A stretch of DNA of 55,428 nt from Phycisphaerae bacterium (GTDB lineage Bacteria; Planctomycetota; Phycisphaerae; UBA1845; PWPN01). The stretch lies in NCBI GenBank assembly GCA_018003015.1, contig JAGNEZ010000043.1:1-55428 (forward strand), written 5' to 3'. This document shows, piece by piece, positions 35,243 through 43,116 of the stretch. The position numbers and the translations under genes were made by a program. Under the pieces are notes generated by a model. It searched no databases. It saw only the letters and a list, made by a program, of their open reading frames with translations, and was not told where the DNA came from. Every line of letters begins with the position of its first letter. The stretch's first letter is position 1.

Positions 35243-35256
35243 CTACCATTTGGTAG
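35243..35256. promoter_or_regulatory. enhancer-like palindrome 1 upstream of glnN
   Basis: CTACCATTTGGTAG is a perfect inverted repeat with six-base arms. Its centre lies about 118 bases upstream of the predicted glnN start. It shares the CTACC-N4-GGTAG pattern with sites near amtB and the activator gene. Confidence 0.65.
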
Positions 35257-35273
35257 AATAGGGGCCCGTCTAT

Positions 35274-35287
35274 CAACCGTTTGGTAG
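35274..35287. promoter_or_regulatory. enhancer-like palindrome 2 upstream of glnN
   Basis: CAACCGTTTGGTAG keeps one full half-site (GGTAG) and ACC of the other. Its centre is 31 bases from the first palindrome, about three helical turns, so both would face the same side of the DNA. It nearly touches the 3' end of the porin gene. Confidence 0.5.
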
Positions 35288-35291
35288 GTTC

Positions 35292-36674
35292 TCAGAACTT
35301 GTAGACCACGTCAAACGCCGCGGTGAACTGCCCTTCGCGGGCGAAGGGACTGTCGTTCGCCGACCAGTCGCCGCGGAGTTCCGGTCGAATGGTCAGGTTC
35401 TTCAAGTAGCGATCGTGCGGAAACGGCGTGATACCCAAACCGGCCGTGGCCTCGAAGAACGTGCCGCGATAGCCGGTTCGCACGCCGTGGTTGTCGGTGA
35501 AGACCTCGGCTCGCCCAGTCGTGCTGACATAGTCGTTGATCACATAGTTGAGGTAGTAAGCCAATCCGTACCACGCCGAGTCACGTACCGCCGGAACGTT
35601 GCGTTCCCCCAGGGCTCCCGGCACATCGTCCTGGAAACCATAGTCCCCACTGAGCACTTGGGTCAGCTTCTCGGTATAATGATATGTCCACACCGTGTTG
35701 AGTAGCACCCGGTTGCCCGGCCAGCCTTCACCCGTTTGTTCGGGTCCGGCGATCGCGTTGAACGCCAACTGCGATCTGGGATTGGCGCCGACGAGGTCAT
35801 TGCTGGAGAACTGGAAACCACCCATGAACGACGCTCCGTCGTTGTTGTCGTTGAAGACATCCCAGCCTCGCACGACGCCCAAGTAGACGAAATCAGCGGG
35901 GTCGAAGAAGTAGCTCAATTTGACACCGGTGTGGGTCAAAGGCTCGGCATAGTTGTACAGGTAACCGTGAGAGTACAAATATGTGTTTGCCGCCGCGGTC
36001 GATTCGGCACCGATCGGCGTGAAGAACTTGCCAAAGGTCAGATCGAACCCTTGTCCGTCGCGACCTGTCTTCAACCACATCTCACCATATCCCTGAACAA
36101 TGTCCGGCTGAACATCGTGGTTCTGTTTGTCCAATAGGCCCGCGGAGTGGGTGAGCCGAGCATCCGTGCCGTACAGGAAAGTGAACGTGCCGCCGATGTC
36201 GAACGACTTGTTCGTATCCACCGGACGGTCCAGGAAGAGCATGAGCTGGTTGAGCCGGAGGTTGTGAGTCTTGGCCGATTCAAAGGAGCGGAGCGGGAGT
36301 CCCGCTCGGTGATTGCCCGGCCCGTCGAGCTCGAAGGTCATGCCGCTCTCGACGAAACCGTAGGCCCTCAGGCCCAGGTCGCGGATCGGTTTCCCCATCC
36401 CGACGGCGTCCAACCCGTCCATGAGCACGCCCGGAGGCCAGGCCGCGGTGGTCTGAGAAGCCGCCGCAGCATCATCGGCTCCCGCCGGTTGCGAGGCCGG
36501 AGACTTCTCCGTCGGAGCCTCCTGGGTGCTTGCCGGCGGTTCACTGTCGGCCGCAAGCCGGGCGGTTTCCAGCCGAATCGCAGCGGGTTCGACGGCCAAA
36601 GCCGCCGAGGTGAACGGTATTGCCAGGCCGACGGACAGCCATCGCCTTACCAGCATTCGCTTTCTCGTGTGCAC
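35292..36674 (-). CDS. outer-membrane beta-barrel porin (BBP2/OmpL-like)
   Basis: 460 residues, exported. A signal peptide (VRRWLSVGLAIPFTSAALA) is followed by a low-complexity Ala/Pro/Ser/Thr-rich linker and then many amphipathic strands (for example SFDIGGTFTFLYG, GVKLSYFFDPADFVYLGVV). The C-terminus is FDVVYKF, the terminal-Phe signature of outer-membrane barrels. It resembles the 'putative beta-barrel porin-2' family of Planctomycetes and related groups. The GTG start (36674) has AGAGGAG eight bases upstream. Its place between the P-II/amtB genes and glnN suggests uptake of a nitrogen compound across the outer membrane, which is inference. Confidence 0.75.
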   Translation of the reverse strand: MHTRKRMLVRRWLSVGLAIPFTSAALAVEPAAIRLETARLAADSEPPASTQEAPTEKSPASQPAGADDAAAASQTTAAWPPGVLMDGLDAVGMGKPIRDLGLRAYGFVESGMTFELDGPGNHRAGLPLRSFESAKTHNLRLNQLMLFLDRPVDTNKSFDIGGTFTFLYGTDARLTHSAGLLDKQNHDVQPDIVQGYGEMWLKTGRDGQGFDLTFGKFFTPIGAESTAAANTYLYSHGYLYNYAEPLTHTGVKLSYFFDPADFVYLGVVRGWDVFNDNNDGASFMGGFQFSSNDLVGANPRSQLAFNAIAGPEQTGEGWPGNRVLLNTVWTYHYTEKLTQVLSGDYGFQDDVPGALGERNVPAVRDSAWYGLAYYLNYVINDYVSTTGRAEVFTDNHGVRTGYRGTFFEATAGLGITPFPHDRYLKNLTIRPELRGDWSANDSPFAREGQFTAAFDVVYKF

Positions 36675-36703
36675 GGTCGTGTCTCCTCTGAAGCAAAGGA
36701 GGA

Positions 36704-36749
36704 GTCCGCGCCGCCGCCCGAGGCGCGTTCCGGCGAGGAAGGCGCGGAC
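36704..36749 (-). terminator. GC-rich hairpin between the lipoprotein and porin genes
   Basis: Perfect 9-base arms GTCCGCGCC (36704-36712) and GGCGCGGAC (36741-36749) flank 28 bases. The hairpin lies between the stop of the tiny lipoprotein gene and the ribosome-binding site of the porin gene. No strong U tract follows, so it may attenuate or stabilise the message and not end it. Confidence 0.4.
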
Positions 36750-36773
36750 CCCGTCTTCCCTCGCCTCGAAGCC

Positions 36774-36947
36774 CTAGAAACCCAACGCAGTCAGTATCCG
36801 AGTTTGCACCGCTGCCACCGTGCCCGTCACAAGCGTGTCCGCGAATACGGTGGCCCAGAAGTTGGGCGGGAGGCATCCCCCGCTCAACATGACTCCGCCC
36901 AAAGCCGTCATTGCCAACATTCTCGATACTCTGATCATCCTTTTCAT
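36774..36947 (-). CDS. small lipoprotein
   Basis: 57 residues. A lipoprotein signal (KRMIRVSRMLAMTALGGV followed by the lipobox LSGGC) leaves a mature peptide of about 30 residues with LPPNFWATVFAD and an amphipathic tail. AAAGGAGA lies seven bases before ATG 36947. The function is unknown; it sits between a P-II gene and a porin gene and may be part of the same transcript. Confidence 0.65.
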   Translation of the reverse strand: MKRMIRVSRMLAMTALGGVMLSGGCLPPNFWATVFADTLVTGTVAAVQTRILTALGF

Positions 36948-37171
36948 CGATGTCTCCTTTCTCATTGGAGCGACGTCAGTCGCAACCGATCTCTGAACAG
37001 AATGCGCCCCCGCGGACTCAGTTCATGAGCCTGCCGAGAACCCACCCCACATCAATTGGCTGGAGTGGAAGAAACCTGCTGTGTGGTGCCGGGCACCCGT
37101 GTTCTCCGGAACGGCGGTCCACTCACCCACACCATCCCGGCACAGCGGTCTCAGCACCCATCTGTGCCAAC

Positions 37172-37525
37172 TCAGGGGCCGATCGCCACGGTGCCCGTTT
37201 CGCCTGTACGGATCTGGACGCAGTCGTCCATGGGCAGGACGAAGATCTTCCCGTCGCCGACCTTGCCGGTATCACCACTTCGCGCGGCACGCACGATCGC
37301 GTCGATCGCCGAGTCCACGAAAGCATCGTTTACGGCGATTTCCAGTTTCAGCTTCGGCACCAGTCGAATCACGTGCTGCTGGGCTCGGTACAGCTCGGTG
37401 AATCCCTTCTGCCGACCACAGCCACGGACCTCGCTGACGGTCATGAGGTAAACGTCGACCTCGGCCAGTGCTTGCTGGACTTCCTCGAGCTTCTCAGGAC
37501 GAACAATCGCAACGACCATTTTCAT
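37172..37525 (-). CDS. P-II nitrogen regulatory protein with altered uridylylation site
   Basis: 117 residues. The P-II fold is clear: MKMVVAIVRPEKLEEV, the T-loop GCGRQKGFTELYR, PKLKLEIAV, and the C-terminal TGKVGDGKIFVLP and IRTGE motifs that bind ATP/ADP and 2-oxoglutarate. P-II proteins sense the carbon/nitrogen balance and block AmtB when nitrogen is plentiful. Alignment by eye to E. coli GlnB places Tyr46 as expected, but His at position 51 in place of Tyr. The usual uridylylation site is therefore absent. GAGGAG lies nine bases before ATG 37525; the gene follows amtB by 65 bases and is probably co-transcribed. GlnB and GlnK cannot be told apart from sequence alone; the amtB linkage favours GlnK. 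Confidence 0.9.
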   Translation of the reverse strand: MKMVVAIVRPEKLEEVQQALAEVDVYLMTVSEVRGCGRQKGFTELYRAQQHVIRLVPKLKLEIAVNDAFVDSAIDAIVRAARSGDTGKVGDGKIFVLPMDDCVQIRTGETGTVAIGP

Positions 37526-37590
37526 CGCATTCACTCCTCTTCGCGCGGTACCGACCAAGCGCCGCATCGCGAATCCATCACTCGAGCGCC

Positions 37591-39225
37591 TCAGCTCTCG
37601 ACAACCTTCGCCGACGCTGGTTTGAACAAGGCCTCAAGTCCCTTGCGAGCCAATTCCCGATCTCCACCGCGGAACCTGAACTTCGTCCCCTTGATCGTCG
37701 CCAGGTACGGATACACCGCCTTGAACTCCGGCGAAACCGGCGAGCCGTTATCCTGGCATAGCGACCGCCAGCGGCTGGAAATGCCGTCGAGTTCGATGCC
37801 AGCCAGTTCGATCGCAAAGGCCTCACCACGGACAGGCGGGATCGATGCCGCGCGCGGCTCGCGAGCCGCCAGGATGGCCACGTTCTCGCCGCCACCGATC
37901 AAGTAGGCTCGCTCGCTGTGCTGGGTGATGTCCATACCCATGATCTCTTCTTCCTGATCGGCACGAACCTTTGTGATCGCATTGACCACGACCAGCAGAA
38001 TCAGGGTGCCAACGCCGCAGAACACATATGTGGCCAGTACCGCGATTGCCTGCTTGGTGAGCAACGCCAGGCCCCCACCGTGCAATCCACCGGTCAGCGA
38101 GGGAATCGCTGAGTTCACCAGCTCGGTGGCGAAGATGCCGGTCAACAGCGCGCCCAGTGTCCCGCCAACCATGTGCACACCCACGACGTCGAGGGCGTCG
38201 TCGTAACCCCATCGGGGCTTGAGGGAGACGGCCGTGTAACACACTGCCCCGCCCAGGAGGCCGATGATGATCGAGGCTGCAGGCGTGACGAAACCCGCCG
38301 CCGGCGTGACCGCAACCAAGCCTGCCACCGCGCCGGAGGCGACGCCCAGCATCGTCGGCTTGCCCGACCGGAGCCATTCGGCGATCATCCAGCCCAGCGC
38401 CGCCGCCGCTGCGGCCGTATTCGTGTTCACGAACGCAGTCGCGGCCAATTCACCGGCCCCACAGGCACTGCCGGCGTTGAATCCGAACCAGCCGACCCAG
38501 AGCAGAGCCGCGCCGACGACCGTCAACGGCAGGTTGTGCGGAGCCATCGGTTCATGTCCGTAGCCGAACCGCCGCCCGAGGTAGATGGCCGTCACTAGCG
38601 CGGAAACACCGCTCGAAATATGGACCACCGTGCCGCCGGCGAAGTCCAGCGCACCCATCGTGCCAATCCAACCGCCACCCCAAACCCAGTGTGCGAGCGG
38701 AGCGTAGATCAGCGTGGACCACAGAACCATGAACAGGGCGAACGCCGGGAACCTCATCCGCTCGGCGAATGTACCTGAGATCAGGGCCGGCGTAATGATC
38801 GCGAAGGTTGCCTGATAGATGACAAACAGCATCTGCGGGATGGTCGGCGCCAGAGCGTGGGCTGTCCCGAGTACACTCTTGGATCCATCACCCAGGAAGC
38901 CCAGCAAGATCAGGTGCAGATCACCGATGAACTTGCCGCCTCCCGAGAACGAGAGCGAATACCCGAACACGACCCAGGTCACGCTGATCAGCGCGGCGCA
39001 GAAGAAACTGTGCATCAAGGTGGAGAGCACGTTCTTCGACCGCACCAGACCACCGTAGAACAAAGCCAAGCCGGGGATGGTCATCATCAGCACGAGGGCG
39101 CTGCTGGTCAGCATCCAGGCCGAGTCACCGGTGTCGAATTGGGGCGGTTGGTCGGCGGCCCAGGCCAGGGAAGGCGTGCAGACGATTAGGATGGTGGCCT
39201 GGGCGATCCAGCGTTTTGCGTTCAT
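37591..39225 (-). CDS. amtB: ammonium transporter AmtB with C-terminal extension
   Basis: 544 residues. A signal peptide (IAQATILIVCTPSLAWA) and eleven transmembrane helices with Amt signatures are visible: SALVLMMTIPGLALFYGGL, FAIITPALISGTFAERM, the pore-region GGTVVHISSG and LLWVGWFGFNAGSA, and VHMVGGTLGALLTG. The protein conducts ammonium across the inner membrane. The canonical C-terminus ends at GMDITQHSERAY (about 441). A further 100 residues of soluble sequence follow, rich in Ala, Arg and Glu. AGGAG is nine bases before ATG 39225. Its promoter region carries a sigma54-type promoter and CTACC-N4-GGTAG sites. Confidence 0.95.
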   Translation of the reverse strand: MNAKRWIAQATILIVCTPSLAWAADQPPQFDTGDSAWMLTSSALVLMMTIPGLALFYGGLVRSKNVLSTLMHSFFCAALISVTWVVFGYSLSFSGGGKFIGDLHLILLGFLGDGSKSVLGTAHALAPTIPQMLFVIYQATFAIITPALISGTFAERMRFPAFALFMVLWSTLIYAPLAHWVWGGGWIGTMGALDFAGGTVVHISSGVSALVTAIYLGRRFGYGHEPMAPHNLPLTVVGAALLWVGWFGFNAGSACGAGELAATAFVNTNTAAAAAALGWMIAEWLRSGKPTMLGVASGAVAGLVAVTPAAGFVTPAASIIIGLLGGAVCYTAVSLKPRWGYDDALDVVGVHMVGGTLGALLTGIFATELVNSAIPSLTGGLHGGGLALLTKQAIAVLATYVFCGVGTLILLVVVNAITKVRADQEEEIMGMDITQHSERAYLIGGGENVAILAAREPRAASIPPVRGEAFAIELAGIELDGISSRWRSLCQDNGSPVSPEFKAVYPYLATIKGTKFRFRGGDRELARKGLEALFKPASAKVVES

Positions 39226-39303
39226 GCTTGCGTCTCCTGAGCAGGTCGATCGGCCCGCGGACCACGGCGGCGCGGGGCAGGTCGTGCATGGGCTGCCAGG
39301 GTT

Positions 39304-39320
39304 AGCATTTGCCGTACCTA
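39304..39320 (-). promoter_or_regulatory. sigma54-type promoter of amtB and the P-II gene
   Basis: The minus strand reads TAGGTACGGCAAATGCT (39320-39304). GG and GC are exactly ten bases apart, and most of the consensus YTGGCACGRNNNTTGCW is matched apart from three positions. Transcription would begin near 39293, with a leader of about 68 bases. Confidence 0.6.
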
Positions 39321-39417
39321 AGGCGGGGTGCCGCCCAGGGCGATTTCTATCTCCAGCATTGACAGGGACTTTGACTTTTGGCCGCTCCAGGGGGGGATGA
39401 CGGGTTCCAGCTGGATT

Positions 39418-39431
39418 CTACCGATTGGTAG
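39418..39431. promoter_or_regulatory. enhancer-like palindrome upstream of amtB
   Basis: CTACCGATTGGTAG has perfect five-base arms. Its centre is about 131 bases upstream of the predicted amtB start and about 30 bases from a weaker relative at 39448-39461. Confidence 0.65.
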
Positions 39432-39447
39432 CCTCAGGGGTGGTGTT

Positions 39448-39461
39448 CTACATTCAGGTGT
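39448..39461. promoter_or_regulatory. weak second palindrome upstream of amtB
   Basis: CTACATTCAGGTGT matches the CTACC-N4-GGTAG pattern at seven of ten arm positions. It overlaps the stop of the activator gene. The 30-base spacing to the strong site mirrors the pair at glnN. Confidence 0.35.
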
Positions 39462-41064
39462 GTTCCCGGTGGGGAGCGGTCTTGAAGCGTTTCGGTTCGA
39501 TGCCGTGTTTACGAAGTTTCAGGCCCATGAGTCGTTCGGTGATGCCCAGGACGGCCGCGGCCTTACGCTGATTCCCGCGGGAGGTTTTCAGGGCATCGAC
39601 CAGGAGGTCATGTTCGATGACCGAGAGGGTTGCGGGGAGGGTGCCGACGTGGACGGTTCCGCTGGCCTCGGCGGTCTGGAGTGTTGGGGGCAGATGGTGG
39701 GCGTGGATGACGTCGTCGTTGCTGACCAGGACGGCGCGTTCGATGCAGTTCTCGAGTTCGCGGACGTTTCCGGGCCAATGGTAGGCCATGAGCATGTCGA
39801 TTGCTGGGGTGGAGATCCGGCGGACGTTCTTATGGTTGGCGCGGCTGTACTTTTCGATGAAGTAGTCGGTGAGCAGGAGGATGTCCGACTTTCGCTCGCG
39901 GAGCGGCGGGAGGTGGACGGGGAAGACGTTGAGGCGATAGTACAGGTCGGACCGGAACAGGCCCTGGCCGATGGCCTGCTCGAGATCCCGATTGGTGGCG
40001 GCGATGACCCGGACGTCGGCCTTGAGGGTCTCGGTTCCGCCGACGCGTTCGAACTCGCGTTCCTGGAGGATGCGGAGCAGCTTGATTTGGGTGGCGGGCG
40101 AGAAGTCCCCCACCTCATCGAGGAAGATCGTCCCCCCCGAGGCCAGTTCGAAGCGTCCCTTGCGTTGGCTGACGGCTCCGGTGAAGGCTCCCTTTTCGTG
40201 GCCGAAGAGTTCGCTTTCGACGATTGTTTCGGAGAGTGCGGCGCAGTTGACCTTGACCAGCGGCTTGCCGGCGCGGAGGCTGTTATAGTGGATGGCGTTG
40301 GCCACCAGTTCCTTGCCGGTGCCGCTCTCCCCGCGGATGAGGACGGTGGTATCGCTTCTGGCCACCTGGCTGATGAGATCGTAGACGGCGTGCATGGCCC
40401 GGGCGTTGCCGATGATGTTAGCCGGGCGGAATCGGTCTTTGAGTTCATCCTGCAGGCGGAGGTTGTCCTGGAGGAGTTTCTGACGTTCCTCCTGGGCCGA
40501 CTGGCGTAGCCGGACTGCCTGGGCGATCAGGGAAGCGATGATGGCGAGCAGTCGGACATCCTCTTCGAGTCGGACCTCATCGGCGAAGAGGCGGTCGACG
40601 CTGAGGGCGCCGATGGCCTCGTTTCCGAGTTTGATCGGGACGCAGATGAATGAGATGTCCTGTTTGCGGAGTCCTTTGCGTGACTGGGTTCGGTCGAGGA
40701 ACATGGGTTCCTCGGCCACTCGGGGGATGACGGCGGGCTTGCCGGTCTGGATGACCTTACCGGTGATGCCCTCGCCCTGTTTGTAGAGTCCGCGGCGTAG
40801 CTGGGCGGGGGACAATCCATGGGCGGCCTCGATGGAGATTTCGCCGGTCTGGCGGTTGAGGAGTGCGAGGGTGCCACGGGACATGCCCATGTGATCGTGG
40901 AGGGCCTTGAGGACCGGGCCGACCACGTCTCGAAGATCGAGGCTCTTGTCGAGGGCCTGACTGATCTGGAAGAGGAGCGTCAGTTCCTTAACTTCTTGCC
41001 TGACAGTAGGTTGTCTTCCGGCACCTGGCATAAGGTTATCCGATTCCTGCTGGCCCGGAGGCAT
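39454..41064 (-). CDS. NifA-like sigma54-dependent transcriptional activator
   Basis: 536 residues from ATG 41064. It has an N-terminal GAF domain (about 22-190, with [16 protein letters not shown]) and a sigma54-interaction AAA+ domain. Walker A is GESGTGKE (245-252), the sigma54-contacting loop is GAFTGA (292-297), and TIFLDEV is followed by YYRLNVFP and [10 protein letters not shown]. The C-terminal Fis-type helix-turn-helix (483-527, [24 protein letters not shown]) follows. This architecture is that of NifA, NorR and similar enhancer-binding proteins; no nif genes are in view. Its target is probably the neighbouring amtB and glnN promoters, through the CTACC-N4-GGTAG sites, one of which (41117) lies 53 bases upstream of its own start. 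ATG 41031 is an alternative; neither start has a strong ribosome-binding site. The frame is open to 41376, but that part is unlike a domain. Confidence 0.85.
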   Translation of the reverse strand: MPPGQQESDNLMPGAGRQPTVRQEVKELTLLFQISQALDKSLDLRDVVGPVLKALHDHMGMSRGTLALLNRQTGEISIEAAHGLSPAQLRRGLYKQGEGITGKVIQTGKPAVIPRVAEEPMFLDRTQSRKGLRKQDISFICVPIKLGNEAIGALSVDRLFADEVRLEEDVRLLAIIASLIAQAVRLRQSAQEERQKLLQDNLRLQDELKDRFRPANIIGNARAMHAVYDLISQVARSDTTVLIRGESGTGKELVANAIHYNSLRAGKPLVKVNCAALSETIVESELFGHEKGAFTGAVSQRKGRFELASGGTIFLDEVGDFSPATQIKLLRILQEREFERVGGTETLKADVRVIAATNRDLEQAIGQGLFRSDLYYRLNVFPVHLPPLRERKSDILLLTDYFIEKYSRANHKNVRRISTPAIDMLMAYHWPGNVRELENCIERAVLVSNDDVIHAHHLPPTLQTAEASGTVHVGTLPATLSVIEHDLLVDALKTSRGNQRKAAAVLGITERLMGLKLRKHGIEPKRFKTAPHREHT

Positions 41065-41116
41065 GCGGCCGGTCGGCTTCGGCCGGCTTGGAGCCGCAGG
41101 GGCGTCCGCCTCGGAC

Positions 41117-41130
41117 TTACCGGATGGTAG
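41117..41130. promoter_or_regulatory. palindrome upstream of the NifA-like gene
   Basis: TTACCGGATGGTAG matches the CTACC-N4-GGTAG pattern at nine of ten arm positions. It lies 53-66 bases upstream of the activator ATG (41064), in the stretch between it and the divergent metzincin gene. No partner 31 bases away was seen, so it could serve autoregulation by a single site. Confidence 0.5.
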
Positions 41131-41260
41131 ATTCCAACCGTGGCCGTGTAAAGGGTGCGTAAAGGTCAACGGGGAGACACCTGGCTTGGACGATGATTCA
41201 GGGGATCGGGCCTGCGGCCCGACTTGCCTGGGGGGCGGGCTTGGCGTAGAAGGAGAGATG

Positions 41261-42418
41261 ATGAGAGCACAGAGACACCGATGGGGTGCCGTCGTTCTCG
41301 GGGTATCCGCGGTCCATGCCTTGGGATGGGTAGGTTGTACGCCGGTCTCGCTCTGGCCATCGGCGGAGGATGGCAACGTTGGGGTGAGCCCGAGCAGCTA
41401 CCCCAATCTCCGGGTGCAGGGTGATCCGAACGACACGTTTTCCCAGGCCCTGGACGTGATTCTTGACAGTGCCGGGCACGGTCATCTGGAGGGCACGATC
41501 AGTTGGGCCGATGACGTGGACGTCTACGCGTTGCCGGCGTTGGCCGCGGGAGACCGCCTCATAATCGATGTGAGTTCCCGGAACACGGAGCTAGACGCGG
41601 AAGTCGCGATCTTCGATGAGGGTGGACTCCTCTGTTTCGAGAACGACGATCGGAGCGAGACGCCGGTGCTGCTGGATCCGTTCATCAACCACCTGATCCG
41701 GCATGACAGCAGTGTGTATTTCCTGGCGATTGCCCGGTCTCCGCTGGCGGAGAGGTCCTCGTACGGTGCCTATGAGGTCTTGGTTACGGTGACGCGGGGT
41801 GGGGAGATTCCTGTCACGGCGGGGCAGATCGTGCTGCTGGATTTCCAGGGTGGCTCGATCACGATTCCCTCGGACAGGACCTACACGACGGGGCCATTTG
41901 ACGCGGGTGACATATCCATGGTTTATCATGGCCTGACGTCCTCGGTGATAAGCCAGATTGCGGCCGTGGTTCGAGCGAACTACGAGGGTCTGGATCTCGA
42001 CGTCCGTGTTGTTCCCGGCGACGCGGTGCCGACTGACCCCGGGTACTCGACCATCTACTTTGGCGGCCGTAACCCCGAGGCGTACGGGATCTCGCAGGCG
42101 GTGGACCCGTACAACTCGGACAACGGCGATTGCGCGATCGTGTTTGCCTCGAATTTCACGCCGCAGCGGTTTGGGCGGGTACTGACGGCGACGGAGCTTG
42201 GCACCGTGATCGGGCACGTTGCCGCCCATGAGTTGGGGCACCTGCTGGGTCTGAACCACGTTGCGAACGTGTTGGACATCATGGACACGACCGGCGGATC
42301 GAGCACGCTGCTGGATGATCAGCGGTTCACGACTTCGCCGCTGGACGAGACGATTTTTCCCATCGGCAGCCAGAATGGCTGGATGCTGTTGCTGGAGACC
42401 CTGGGGGCGGAGGAGTAG
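41261..42418 (+). CDS. lipoprotein metzincin-type metalloprotease
   Basis: 385 residues. The N-terminal signal ends in a lipobox (GWVGC, Cys26). A beta-rich pre-peptidase C-terminal-like domain follows ([25 protein letters not shown]). The protease domain carries [11 protein letters not shown] (323-333), the metzincin zinc motif HExxHxxGxxH, followed by DIMD, a probable Met-turn. It would act outside the cytoplasmic membrane; its substrate is unknown. AAGGAG is five bases before ATG 41261. A paralog is encoded in the opposite direction at 43117-44397. Confidence 0.8.
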   Translation: MRAQRHRWGAVVLGVSAVHALGWVGCTPVSLWPSAEDGNVGVSPSSYPNLRVQGDPNDTFSQALDVILDSAGHGHLEGTISWADDVDVYALPALAAGDRLIIDVSSRNTELDAEVAIFDEGGLLCFENDDRSETPVLLDPFINHLIRHDSSVYFLAIARSPLAERSSYGAYEVLVTVTRGGEIPVTAGQIVLLDFQGGSITIPSDRTYTTGPFDAGDISMVYHGLTSSVISQIAAVVRANYEGLDLDVRVVPGDAVPTDPGYSTIYFGGRNPEAYGISQAVDPYNSDNGDCAIVFASNFTPQRFGRVLTATELGTVIGHVAAHELGHLLGLNHVANVLDIMDTTGGSSTLLDDQRFTTSPLDETIFPIGSQNGWMLLLETLGAEE

Positions 42419-42424
42419 TCGGGC

Positions 42425-42937
42425 TCAGTAGTAGAGCGTGAGGATCAGGTTCGGCTCGATGTGTTTGCCCTCCCAGGTGCCGACGGTTGTGGTGGCGAAC
42501 TTGATCGAGACTTCGGGATCGGAATCCAGCCACTCGTTGACCAACTGCTCCATATTGCGGATGGCGCCGTCGGAGAGTTTGGCGTGGAAGATGCGTACCC
42601 GGGTTGCCCCGTCTGCGACCTGGTTGAGGGGGCGTTTGAACACCCGGCTTCCGCGGGCGACGGAGTCGGCGAGGCCGGGGGCATGGGTACCATGCAGGGT
42701 GGTGCCGTGTGAGGACTGTCCGGAGGGCCGCTCGGGTACTTCGCTTTCCTCGACCAGCTGAAGCGGGACGTCGGCATCGGCAGTGGTCTCCGGTTTCTTC
42801 TTTTCGGCCAGGCAGCACGGGCAGAACAGCTCCCCGCTGACACGGGCGGCGAGGCCGCGCTGCAGATGCTCGGGATAGACGCTGGCACCACAGGAAGTAC
42901 AAGTGAGGACGTTCTCCACTTGGACAGGCGAGCCCAT
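42425..42937 (-). CDS. hypothetical zinc-ribbon protein
   Basis: 170 residues. The N-terminus has two Cys pairs (CTSC and CPCC), a probable zinc ribbon. A low-complexity linker separates it from a conserved-looking C-terminal domain (VRIFHAKLSDGAIRN, VNEWLDSDPEVSIKF, VGTWEGKHIEPNLILTLYY). I do not recognise a named family; a cytosolic binding role is possible. GAAGGAGA lies seven bases before the ATG. It lies tail to tail with the metzincin gene (6-base gap). Confidence 0.7.
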   Translation of the reverse strand: MGSPVQVENVLTCTSCGASVYPEHLQRGLAARVSGELFCPCCLAEKKKPETTADADVPLQLVEESEVPERPSGQSSHGTTLHGTHAPGLADSVARGSRVFKRPLNQVADGATRVRIFHAKLSDGAIRNMEQLVNEWLDSDPEVSIKFATTTVGTWEGKHIEPNLILTLYY

Positions 42938-43116
42938 GATTTGTCTCCTTCACATGTGCGGCGCACAACAACGGGATATGTCAGCATTTCCGGCCGGCAC
43001 GAGGACCCTGTTCAAGAAAGGAGAACCAGCCCCGATGGGTCCTCGTCTCGGCAGCCATTCTCAGTATAGTCCACATCTGGCCGGGATACAAGCGGGCTGG
43101 CGGCTTCGCCCAGGGG

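Noticed and set aside
39255-39300. TGGCAG...TGCA as an alternative sigma54 promoter for amtB
   Set aside because: The GG and GC elements are eight bases apart, not ten, so the spacing rules it out. The site at 39304-39320 has the correct spacing.
39226-39453. Classical NifA (TGT-N10-ACA) or NtrC sites upstream of amtB
   Set aside because: No convincing match was seen. The CTACC-N4-GGTAG palindrome is the only strong inverted repeat there.
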